Under the pieces are notes generated by a model, which was given only the letters and a program-made list of their open reading frames with translations, was not told the origin of the DNA and made no database searches. From positions 6,868,034 to 6,932,033 of the forward strand of contig CM012953.1 in NCBI GenBank assembly GCA_000181795.3: DNA of 64,000 bases. The letters run 5' to 3'. This document shows positions 24,216-36,054 of this stretch, piece after piece. Numbering within the stretch: the stretch's first letter is position 1; the number at the start of each line of letters is the position of its first letter. Source of the stretch: Trichinella spiralis. Its lineage: Eukaryota > Nematoda > Enoplea > Trichinellida > Trichinellidae. A program made the position numbers and the translations under genes.

Positions 24216-27200
24216 ATGTCAAGAAACTTTCGACCGATGATTATTGTTTCACTTTTATTACTACCGACGCTGCTTTGGCCGTTGTTGATCGCTGCCGCTG
24301 GCCAACAACGCTACGTCAAACGTTCAGACATTACCGGTGAGATTACTGTATTTAATTAATTGATTAATTATTTGTTTATTTATTAAAAAACAAAACAAAA
24401 CAACAACAATTTTACTTAAATATTATTTTCATCGGTTGAATTAGTGACCTTGAATTTTTGAAATTTGTTCACCCGATTGATTGCATTTAAGCAATATATA
24501 TTTATATATATATTAGACGAACGACACTTTTGTCCGATTTTTACGCTTCGTTATTTGCTTCATTGAACCCAGCGTGTGATGCCATCAATTTAAAGTTTTT
24601 TTTTATTCCTAAAATTATATCATCATTTCCAACGGAGATTAAAAGAAAACAATTTTTTAATTAATTTTAATTTAAATAATAATAATTTTTGTTCATTTTG
24701 TTGTTTATGCTATCTCTTTTCCGAGAGGAAATGTAATAATTGTCGATGAATGAATGAATGAATGGTGAAGAGATGAGTTTTATGAGAAAATAAATATATT
24801 TTCAATACGACACAAATGTAAAAATTGAATATTCTCTCTTTTTTATTGAAAAAATTCCCATCCATCACCTTTTCTTTTTTTCTTCTCAATTCAAGGATAC
24901 AAACAAAATTGTTGAAAGTGTTGTTCGTTCCCATCAGCAATAATAATAATAATGCTTGAAATTGGAATTTTTTTATAGGTGAGATTTTTAAACACGACAC
25001 CAGCAAATTAATCGACATATTTATTTATATAAATAGTCCATTTTGATAATAATAATTATTATTGTAATATTTATTTTTTTCAACTGTGTTATTTTTAATT
25101 GAAATCTTCGAAAGTAGTTTATTTTGGCTATAAAATCAATTTCAATGATCATCATAAAAGGTTTGTTGTTGTTGTTGTGTAAATTGTTGTTCCATTTTGA
25201 AAGTTTAATTTTTCAAAAAAAAAAGAATAAATAAATACACCAATGCTATTATATTTCGTTCGCTCTGACCGACAATGAAGAAAAATGAGAAGAAGCATTT
25301 GTGTTACATTTTTGTCCTGCTTGTTTGTCTGTTTCTATTTGTGACCAGACAATATTTAAATTATTTTTTTTTTCGAAATTATAAAAAATTGTTTATATTT
25401 TGTAAATGAATGATTTCGGTTTTTGTTATGTTTTGTTGTGTACAATTTGAACATTTTGCTACTACAAATAATAATAACAACAATAAGCTATATATATATA
25501 TGTTCGATAGTGTTAAAAAGTTTCGGGATTTTCGAATGTTGCAGAATAATTTTTTCTTTTTTTGCATAATGTTAAAATCATTTGTGCTGCCGGCACACAC
25601 GGGCAGATGCATCCGTGCTTATTAGTTCTTGGTTCTTGTTTTTTCCATTGTTAAAAAGAAGTTTCAAATTTTGAGTGCAATGCGCATACATAGCTTTTCC
25701 TTCGTTTGAAAATATAGTGAAAATTTGGCCGGGTGGAATGGATAGATTTATGGATGGGTTTCTTTGGCATCTGGCAGGTGCAGAAAATGAAATTTCAAAA
25801 TGGCATTTCTTCTTTCTTACTGTAGAGTCGTCGTCGTCGTCGTCGTTCGCTCATTATAATAATGTGTTGTTGTTCTCTTAATTGTTAATTTTTTTTCTGC
25901 TTTGAAAATTTATTTCCGAATTTGCAACATGTGCTTGTTTTTTAAATTTTGAAACCAAAAACAATTTGACGTAATTGTATGCTTACTTTTTATGATTATT
26001 CACGATGTATATTATTGAAAAATTTTTAAGTACAAATTTTCAAAGTAATTTTTTCAATTTTTTCTTGTGACAGATTGAAAGAAAAGTGATTTGATTTAAT
26101 TTTAGCACGCAAATTGTGAATATTTTTGAATAATATTTTTTAAGAAAATATTTCCATTAAAAAAATCCATCAAAAATGTGCGAAATATTATATATAATTA
26201 GTGCACAAAAATTACTCTGATTGATCGATAATTAATTTTCGGGTTTTTGGTATGTAAGAAAAAGTAAAATAAAAGAAGGTGCGGTGAACGTTTTTTTATA
26301 CCAGTAATTGTCGATGTTTTGTCAATTTGTATTTTTCAAAAAATTTATGACAAATATTCGAAGAAAGGTGTGTTTGTTGTATGCATAATAATTATTTAAA
26401 AGGGAATAATTTTTATTAAATATTTCGAATAGGTGTGTTGATTTTTTATTTCACATAAAAATTTCAATTGAAATAAATATCATGTGTTGATGATGTTCGA
26501 AACGTTTCAGTTTGCGTGTTGGTCTGCTTTTCCTGAAGGCAAAAGGAGGGGCACGACTTTCTCGATCAAACAAAAACACTTTCATTATTATTATTATAAT
26601 ATATGTATATATTATTAATGTTTGATTGATTGATTAATTATCTGTGAACATTGTGATTCATCGATAGAAGAAAAAGAAAGAGAACCTAAAGTTGATGATT
26701 TATTTGAAAATTTTAATTATCTTCTCTCAATTAAACAGTGATGAATCCACGATTTCGAACTCATGTACGTCCAAAGCAAGAAGTGATGCTTGGCGATCGG
26801 TTGAAATTACGATGCGAAGCTATTGGCAAACCCCAGCCGTACGTCCACTGGTACAGGAACGATCAGTTGATATCGGTATTGAAAAATCAAGCTCGGATTA
26901 AAATCAACCGATTCTCACTCACTATTCAAAGGGTTAATAAACAGATTTATTTATTTGTTTAATTATTTATTTGTTTGTTTGTTTGTTTGTTTATAGGTTG
27001 AACCTGGAGATGAAGGACAATATTCCTGTAAAGTTTGGAATCAGATAGGTCAGATTTGGCGCAATTTTACTGTAAAAATTATCGGTATGTTTTTCTTATG
27101 TAACAAATCTTCATTATTCATTCAACATATTCTGCTTAGCAGTTAATAAATAAATAAATAAATTTTATTTATCCACAGTTAAAAAAACAGAACAATATTG

Positions 27201-30200
27201 TTTTTAATTTTGAATTGAAATTTTTTACTATTTTCTATAATTACTGAAAAAGTAGACTGAAAGAGATTTTACTATTTTTATTTCTTTCTTCTTTATACAT
27301 ACATTTTTTATATGATGTATATTTCGTGTTTGTGCGTTTTTGCCTGCCTATGTATGCGTGCGTATATGTGTGTGTGTTTGTGTGTGTGCATGTATTTAAT
27401 ATGTATGTTTTTTTAAACTTTCCCTTGTTAAACCGATGTAAGCAAAATATAAGCACTGATGATTAATTTCTGCTCGCAAAAGTAGTAGCTTTTCCTTTTT
27501 CGAACTTTAATGATATAAATTTTTAATTGAAAAAAAATTATAAATGTTTTATCTTTTTCTGATTTTCATCAACCATTCAACGAGAAATGTTGAAGCGCAG
27601 GTACGTACATGTGTGTTTTAAATGGTTTAAAGTTTTTACTGTAAGATTTGAATGTTGATACTGGATTTATTTCAATTTTATTTACATATTGAAATTGTTG
27701 TAGCGTTCATTTTCTTTTCTCTTCTCTTCTTTTTACATATTTGTTGTTGTTTGTAAATGGTAAAATGATTATCATTTTTTGGAAGGCTTATTATTGAAAA
27801 TGGCAAAATATTTACTCTGCTTTTAATCTTGCTATTATTATTATTAGTTCTTAAATAATACCGATAAAATTATGATTGAAATTGATAAACAAAATTATAT
27901 GAATATCAAATCACAACAAAATTTTTTTTATTTATTGCCTGCAAGTTATGTTTCCCCTGAACTATGTGTTGCATGAAAGTGTTGTGTGCTGTTCCAGATT
28001 TGCCTCAGTGGAAGCATCGCATGCTGGAACATGGGCGCATGATGGCTTTGAATTCCAATGGTCAGTCAGTTCGATATGCAAATATATCTATATATATATT
28101 AATTAGCCCCGTTTGGAATGTTGTCATTTTAACGTTGTTTGTTTGTTTACTTTTTTTCCTGTCGCTGAAGATCCGTCTGAGTTGAAAGAATTCTTGGATC
28201 CGGAAGATTTGGACTTTATCAGTCGTGATCGAAATTTGAAAACCCACGCACGCTTGGACGATCTACCTCAAATGGACTTTGCCGGTCATGTGCGAGCCGA
28301 AGCAGACGAAAACTTAGCCAACTGGAATAACAATGAATCGTCACTTTACACCACGCCCGCCTGGTTTAAACAGTTTGAACGTGAGAACAAACTTTTGAAA
28401 ATTGTTTTTTTTCTTGTAATTGTATTTGGTGCAGGTGCACCGTACTGGTCGAAACCGGAAAGTGAGTTTCGCAATGTAGTCGCTTCACCGGCCGGTAGGG
28501 AGGCTAAACTCCAATGTCGAGCTAATGGTGATCCTGAGCCGCAGGTGATTTGGTATAAAAATGGCGTAGAAATTACACCAGATTTTGAACGTCGAATGGG
28601 AGTAAGATGATATTTAATTGGTTGTTTATTGCTTTTGATTGGTTGGTTTGTTGTATAATTATTTTATTTTTAGTATCACGTGAGAAAATGGAGTTTGATT
28701 TTGCCCGACTTGGTGCCTTCTGACGGTGGAGTGTATACTTGTAAAGTGTTTAACAAATACGGTGAAATATCTCACAATTATACTGTTCACGTTGTTGGTA
28801 AGAAATTAGCGGCGAGTTGTTGTTCACTTTTTTCTTCCATAATGAACATTTAGAACGTGTGCCGCACAAGCCGATCATTGCTCCGTTGTTTCCCAAAAAT
28901 CTGACAGTTCATGTAGGAGAGAATGCGACGTTCTCGTGTCCAGTATTGTCAGATCTGCAGCCTCACATCGAATGGTTCCGTCATAAGCAGGTGAATGGCA
29001 GTTGGCACGACAGCAACGACACCTGGTACGGGCAGATCATCTACTCGGATCCAGTATCGTTTCAAGAAGCCGGCACTGAAGACGACGACGACGACGATGA
29101 AATGAACATTGATCCGTTTGTATTGTTTATCCAAAATGTCACTTTCGAACACGAGACCTGGTATTCATGTGTAGTTGGAAATGCCTTGGGCGTTGTCAGC
29201 AAATCAGCTTGGCTTACTGTATTGCCGGGTAAGAATAGAACATGACAAAACAGAAATGTGCAACATGTTGTTGATGATGATTTTTGTTTAAGCTGAAAAT
29301 ACCCCAGACGAAGCTAGCATATCCGCCTCATCTGCTGCTCATCAAGCGAAAAGTTTGTGGGCTGCTAGTGCGGTCGTGATAATTGCAATCACGTCAATTT
29401 TAGCAATACTTTGTGTTTTTCTCAAGTAATCCATTGAAAAATGTTCTTTCAATTATAAATAATAATGATATTATTAACGTACGTGTTGCTTGTAGACGTA
29501 CCAGAAAATTACGTCGACAATTGGAAAGTGAAAAAGCACAGTCGGCTCAGGGATACAATGGTCTGGTGGCCACGCAGAAGATGATCAAAATCAACCGCAG
29601 TGATCAATACTTGAGCAACGGCTCTTTGGCACCGCTGATCACGATCGTTCCGGTCGGTCGACGGCGCATCAGCTCCAACACCGATCTGACCGCCTTGTCC
29701 GAATATTTGATGGAGCCGGACCCGGCTTGGGAAATTGACCGCGACCGGCTGCAGTTGCACCGCGTGATCGGCGAAGGGGCGTTCGGGCAGGTCTGGTGTG
29801 CGGATTTGTTGCCCGACGATTCCTCTTCGTTGATTCGTCGTCGTACGGTGGCGGTGAAGATGTTGAAATCGTCGACCACCGACCGCGAGATGTTGGATCT
29901 GGTGTCTGAGATGGAAGTGATGAAGAAGATCGGCAAGCATGTGAACGTGATCAGCTTGATCGGCTGCTGCACCCAGGCCGGGCCGCTTTACGTGATCGTT
30001 GAGTATTGTTCCAACGGCAATTTGAGGGACTTTCTCAAAGCCCAACGGCCGGAGACCGATTTGTCCGACAATTACGAGCAGCCGAACAGCAAGCTTCGCA
30101 ATCGGAAGCTGCTGACTCACAAAGACTTGGTCATGTATGCTCATCAGATTGCCCGTGGTATGGAGCATCTTTCTTCGAAGAAGGTTTGTTGTTTGAAAAA

Positions 30201-32300
30201 CGTTTTACTACTGCAAATTATTATTTATGTGTAATTAATTGTATGCATGATTGACAGATAGAGACAGATATTTATTATTACACGTACGTTGGTTTGTAGT
30301 TTGTTCTTTTATCATTATTTTTCCATTTGTTTAAGTGTATTCATCGGGATTTGGCCGCAAGGAATGTGCTGGTGACGGAAGATTTTGTGCTGAAAATTGC
30401 TGATTTCGGTTTGGCAAGAGATTTGAAAGAAATCGACTATTATAAGAAAACGTCAGATGGACGTTTGCCTGTTAAATGGATGGCTCCAGAAGCGCTTTTC
30501 GACCACGTCTATACGGTCCAAAGTGACGTGTATGTCTTTGCTTTTAGGGAAACTTTTGTGTTGTGGTGGTGGTATCTTGTCTTGATCGCTTTCTCTACTC
30601 TCTCTATTATAGGTGGTCATTTGGCATATTGGTTTGGGAAATAATGACTCTTGGGGGAAATCCATACCCGTCGGTTCCGGTGGAAAAATTGTTCATTCTT
30701 TTGAAGCGAGGCCACCGCATGGAAAAGCCACGTCATTGTTCCAACGAAGTCTATCAGATGATGTTGGACTGTTGGAGTGACAGACCTGACGACCGGCCGA
30801 CATTTTCTGAAATTGTTCAATATTTGGATCGACTGATTACAATTTCTTGTTCAGATGTGCGTTGATTCTGCTTTTTCATTTTGTATGCAAAAAATCATGG
30901 TTGTTGTTGTTGTTGTTGTTGTTTTGCAGAATTACATTGAAGTTCAAGCAAGCTTGACTGGTGATGAAGATTTCGAGACAGCTAGCAAAGAAGACGACGA
31001 TGACGATGATGATGACGACGACGACGACGATTCTCCAGATGAATCATCTGATGATGATGATGATGACGATAAATCGAGAATGGAAACGTGCCCCATGATG
31101 ACTGGCAGTCAGAAACGTCTGACTGATACAATTGCTGCGGCGGCGGCGGCACATCGGTCGAATATGCTGATGCTATCGTCGTCGTCGTCGTCTTCTACGC
31201 CTTATCCAATGCGGCACTTTTATGAAAGCGGGTTCAAGCCGCCTCCTTGTTTGCGTTCTCAGCATGCTGGTGGTGGTGGTGGTGGATTTTTTATCGAAAT
31301 GACCGGCATGAGAACCGCGCTCAGACCTATAAGCGAAGTTTTCGAATTGGAAATGGACCAAATGGTGCCCGACAGTCCGAATGCTCTACTACTAGCGGAC
31401 AGTGGTCATTCGTCGGAAAATTCGTCCAGTCCAAGACAGTCTTGCTCCAGTGAGCAGCAGTCGTCTACTCAAGGCTCCAATGTGTCGGTCAATTCGAGCC
31501 ATTCGGCACTTTCGTCTGGTCACGGTACCGACGGCTCGTTGACTGCGTCCAAGGAGGTGGACCTGTTGAAAAAGCCAAAAGATGCAGCGGTCGGTGGTAG
31601 TAATGGTGGTGGTGGTGGTGGTGGTGATCGACTGAACGGCAGACGACATTCGGTTCCGGATTTTTCCGACGCGTCCATGAGCGACGTGTTCACCGACGGC
31701 GGCTCACCTCCGGATCAGCTGGTCGTTCATCGACGTTGCTGGTCACCGCCGTTGACTGACCGCCCGCGGACCGCCGACGACGATTTGGTTGTGATCAAGC
31801 AGCAGAAAAAATCCAACCCCCGTGGTGGTGGTTGTTCGAGCTGTGAACAGATTTTTCAATCCAGCCGATCGTCGGATTCGTCCGCGGATGCCGATGGCGA
31901 TGCCAGCAGTGTGGTGGGTGTGGTACGAGTGTTGGCCAACAACTGTAGGCCAGCTTTGCAAATGCACGACCAACGCAAAGCACCACCAACAATGATTGGT
32001 GATCATCGTCCGTTTGTACCACGATTTGAATATGTTCAACAGCAACAGCAGTGCTATCGAACACCAACAACAACAACAGCAGAACCAGCTGCACCGGCAA
32101 CGCAGACGACAATATCAGCAGTGGAAGCAGAAACAGCGACAAAAATGAAAGCATGTCCAGAAAAATCATCCACGACAATAATGATAATGGAAGATGATAA
32201 TGATAATGATGATGATGATGATGATGATGATGATTGCTGCACTGAACCGGATCCAGTGTATTTGCAGCTTCTTGTCGGCTCTCGTGAATCTGTCGTGTAG
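24216..32300 (+). CDS. Fibroblast growth factor receptor-like receptor tyrosine kinase
   Basis: Thirteen exons: 24216-24336, 26739-26932, 26997-27084, 27998-28060, 28171-28380, 28435-28601, 28674-28797, 28854-29228, 29293-29425, 29496-30183, 30336-30529, 30613-30856, 30930-32300; 1323 aa. Order: signal peptide ([18 protein letters not shown]), Ig1 (about 41-134), acidic linker (about 135-225), Ig2 (226-322), Ig3 (323-447, with an Asp run), TM helix (about 468-490), then the kinase. Kinase motifs are GEGAFGQVW, catalytic Lys in [14 protein letters not shown] (724-731), DFGLAR (744-749), the FGFR-type activation loop [19 protein letters not shown], and [12 protein letters not shown]. FGFRs bind FGF with heparan sulphate and signal through Ras-MAPK; in nematodes the homologue is egl-15. 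The last exon encodes a 457-residue tail with Asp, Gln and Gly runs, much longer than vertebrate tails, ending near a possible phosphotyrosine (DPVYLQLL). The start is the ATG directly before the signal peptide. Confidence 0.93.
24337..26738 (+). other. Intron 1 of the FGF receptor with a possible recursive splice site
   Basis: A 2.4-kb intron following the signal-peptide exon. At 24969-24983 a pyrimidine-rich acceptor is joined directly to a donor (tttttttatag|gtgag), the zero-length-exon layout of recursive splicing. I see no coding exon in it, only simple AT-rich and TTG/AAT repeats. Confidence 0.35.
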
Positions 32301-34537
32301 TGTGTAGTAGTTAGTATATTTATAATAGCAGCAGTTGCAACAACAATTAGCAGTGCGTTTGTTGTTGTTGTTGTTCATGAATTTATTAATCTTCATATAT
32401 GCTTTTTTTAATATTTTATACATTCTGTGCTGTTATTTATTTATTTATTGTGTGCATGTAGTGTGTTTTTGCTTTGTATTCTTTTCGTTGAAATATGCGA
32501 ACGAATATTCTTCACCGGTGTATTATTATATATATATATACTATTATTATCCCTTTTGAAGAGAAGAATTTTTATTTCATCCTTCCTTCCTGGCCAACAT
32601 TTTTTAACCTGCTTGCCATATTTTTTTTTGTTTTTATAGTTGTAGTTTTATTTTTAATAAAACAAATTCCAAAAAATGTTATATGTATATACAAGCAAAC
32701 GACAAGTATCCTTTTATTCATTTTTTGAAAAGAAATTAAAAGTAGTAGCAACATGTAATCAATTTCAATCGAACACTGCTAATGGTCTCTGAATTTGTGA
32801 TGAAAATGATTAGCAAACAGACATTAGAGTCATTTTTCAGAATTGCAAAATTGCATGAATATATTTCATTGGAAATAAGCATAGGAAAAGAAAAACTAAC
32901 AAACAATAAATGAATCAATATTATACATACATACGTAATGTATATATGTATAATCCGTTTATTTATTTTATTGTTACATAAATACGCATGAGTAATAATT
33001 GTAAATTTTTAAAATTTTAAATAATCTTCAACTATTTATTCATTTCTATATGTAAACTCAGTTGATAATCATATATAAAAAGTATTGTTGGCTAAAATGT
33101 TTTTAGTGATTAATACTGAAATCTGGTATTGACAAAGATTGTTTATTAAATAACTTACTGCGAATATTTATTTTGAATATGTGAATGGATATAAATATTT
33201 AATGCAAAAAGGGTTGCTTCTTTTTACTGTTTTTATAACTGCTCAGATAAACAACAGTGTAGTAATACACAATGTAAAATATTGAAGATAAATCACACGT
33301 TAAAATTAATTTGTTTCCAGTTTAAGAAATGACGGTTATGCATATGCTTAATATTGAGTTTTTTATCATGAATGCACACTTTAGATATATAACAAGCAGA
33401 TGCTTTGTTTTCTAACTTTGCTTATTGTCTCTTTTTAAAGCAATTAATAAATAAATTGTTTATGTCTTAACGTATAATTGTGATCTACTTGTATTTTTGT
33501 TTGTGTTGATTATTACTTATCTTGATTTATTTTTCATTAAAAAAATTTTATCCTTAGCTGTTGTCGTTGTTTGTCGTCATTTCAACAATAATGCAAGCGG
33601 TACATTTGATAGAAAGTCTAGTGAAGTTTTTTTAATTATATTTTGGAAAGAAATAAAATGCTATATTTTGTTTGATTTCGAAATGGTTATTTTTATAATT
33701 TTAAAAGAATGAACATTATCTTAACATTTTAAATAATGTTATTTTTTGTATAATTTGCACTCTAAAACATTGTAGCTTTAAAATTTAACAAGTCTATTGT
33801 TTTATACATAAACAAAATTATAATAATGCCGAACATATGAATTTTAATTCTAAATTTGAATTCAATTTTCTGGAATATTCACAAATAAATTATTCAACAT
33901 TCTAGGTAAAAAATTGATATAAGAAAAGATGTCATGTTTTATTATCACTATGGTATTTTTCATAATGACACTTCATTGCGTGGTCTGTTTCATCAATAGC
34001 TAAGTTATTTGTCTATTTGTTTGTTTGTTTTATTGTATTGCTTTGCTGTATTTAAGAATTTTAACAGCTTTCCTTCAGATTGTTTTGCTTGCCAGTGAAC
34101 ATTAGTGAAAGCATTATCAATTTTCAATATTAATGTTCAAATTGCAATAAGTAAGTTTGTTGATTTCTTTCAAAATATGAACAATTTGATAATAAATACA
34201 CTTATATACCTTGATTCAACAAAGGGTATAATAACAAAATTTATAAAATATCAACGAAATGATGATTAATGAAAAACAATAATTAAATTTTTGAAGATAC
34301 AAATTATGTGAACAGTTATTTTGATATTGTTTTAAAATGCACAAACAAGCAAAGCGTCATTCGTGCAAAACAACCAATCTTCGATGTGTGTTCTACAAGA
34401 ATGTTTACGATGCAAGAGAGTTATTTGCAAACGTTGTATTTATACGTCATTCAAAAATAGTATTTAATGTGGAAGAAGAGAATTTTTTTTGACAGTTTTC
34501 TTCTGCTGACGCAGCTACGAAATTAAATTGAATTCAA
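32301..34537. other. 3' flank of the FGF receptor and intergenic region
   Basis: About 2.2 kb, strongly AT-rich. AATAAA at 32656-32661 is a plausible receptor polyadenylation signal, about 356 bp past the stop. I see no other gene, repeat family or RNA gene. Confidence 0.5.
32656..32661 (+). terminator. Polyadenylation signal AATAAA (FGF receptor)
   Basis: Canonical hexamer about 356 bp after the receptor stop, within T-rich sequence and followed by GTTATATGTATAT. Confidence 0.4.
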
Positions 34538-35910
34538 ATGCTCATTTACATATTACTTTTCATTTTTCAGGTATATGAATAATTTTATTTTCGTCGTAAT
34601 AATAAAATTAAGTTTCAAAACAATGAAATTTTTCACAATTTCATTTTTAACAGTGCCAAGTTGCTTTTGCTGCAAGTTCAACGGCTGGATTAGCTTTGAC
34701 TTTAAGCCAGCTGGCAAAAGCTGAAGAATCTTCTGTGCCCGATGTGTTTCCATGGCTTGCATTGATTGAAACACCAAGCAGACGTTGTTCGGGTGTGCTT
34801 ATCGAAAGTCCAGCCATTCCACCTGAAGAATTCATCTTGACTTCCTCGGACTGTGTTATCATGGAACAGTAGTAAGTACTGTAATTGTTTATTTATTTAT
34901 TTTTAAATTTAATCTATTACTTTTTTTGCAACTTTTGAAATTTCATCACAAAACTGTTATTCAGCTTAAGAACAGCGAAAAGAGTTCAGGTGGAATTTCC
35001 TGCATTAGTGAAAATCAAAATAGGACAAAAGAACTTCCAACCAAAAAGTATATACGTTTCCAGAGATGGCAAAATTGCGCTTATAGAATTAAGAGAAAAA
35101 GTAAGAGGAGCAAGTCCAATTAAACTTCCAGCAGCAGGAATTAAACTGCCAACTTCAGTATGTTACGCTGCATATTATGCAAGACGAGGAGGTAATTAAA
35201 TATTTTCTGCAATTTTAATGTGAAATTAACCAATTGTAAATTTAATTAAATGGTTTTGTACTGCATTATTGATGCTGAAACATCCAAATATTACTCGTCG
35301 AAAATCAAATCATTATCTAAACATTGCATTATTATTATTATTAACAAACCATACAAATGTAAATGTAAAATAAATTAACGTTTATAAAAGACGAGAGAAA
35401 TTAAGGCTAAAAAATGAAAATTGCCAACTATAAAAAAAGGTAAAAAGAAATGCATATTTTAACATAAAACTTTTAATATAAGTTATATAAAACTTTATTT
35501 TTCTAACAATAAAAACTGATTTCAACTTTGATAATTTATTTTTGAACATTGAATTTCAGACAGCTTCTACCCGGTCAGAGATCGTATTGAACACCCGGAA
35601 AACTGCAAAGTGGAAGGGGATACAATCAGCTGTGGTCCGTTTAAGTCGGAACAAATTGTATAAATTATAAAAATGCAGTTGGATGTGTAAAGTTTAAATT
35701 TTAATGCAATTCATTTTTGAACAGCTTTCCAATGGCAGCCCGCTGATGTGCCAAGGCAGTGACGCAAGATGGACACTTTATGGCATTTTAAGTGACAACA
35801 AGACGACAGAAAAAGCAATCGGCAAAAGCGTATATTTGCCTGCCTCAATATACACCGAATTCATTTCCAGTGCAAGCATAGGAGCACTGCAGCCGGCGCC
35901 CAGTTTTTGA
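34538..35910 (+). CDS. Secreted trypsin-family serine protease homologue without catalytic triad
   Basis: Five exons: 34538-34570, 34654-34871, 34965-35191, 35560-35657, 35725-35910; 253 aa. The start gives a signal peptide split by the first intron (MLIYILLFIF/QCQVAFAAS). The rest has the S1-fold landmarks: PWLALIE, CSGVLI, ILTSSDC (where ILTAAHC is usual), KIALIEL (where DIALLKL is usual), VCYAAYY, ISCGPF, then NGSPLMC (where GDSGGPLMC is usual) and WTLYGILS near the end. So His57 is Asp77, Asp102 is Lys120 and Ser195 is Asn195. Proteolysis is not expected. Non-catalytic S1 homologues in invertebrates act as cofactors, decoys or binding proteins; the role here is unknown. It converges on Ku70 with only 144 bp between stop codons. 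Confidence 0.8.
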
Positions 35911-36054
35911 ACAATTAAATGAAATTTGACAATAAGAAACGCGTAAACAGACTGTTTTGGACAAATTTATTTGAATATTAAAATTCATTATAATGAACTG
36001 TTGACAATTTTGACGGGCAAAATTGAATTATAAATATAAAATATAAAGTTGCCA

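Noticed and set aside
27586-27615. Second recursive-splice candidate (gcgcag|gtacgt) in FGF-receptor intron 3
   Set aside because: The donor is excellent, but there is no pyrimidine tract directly before the AG, so the acceptor half is weak.
31000-32240. Long open frames on the minus strand over the FGF-receptor tail
   Set aside because: They are shadows of low-complexity GAC/GAT, CAG and GGT repeats and lack domain signatures; the plus frame continues the receptor kinase exon.
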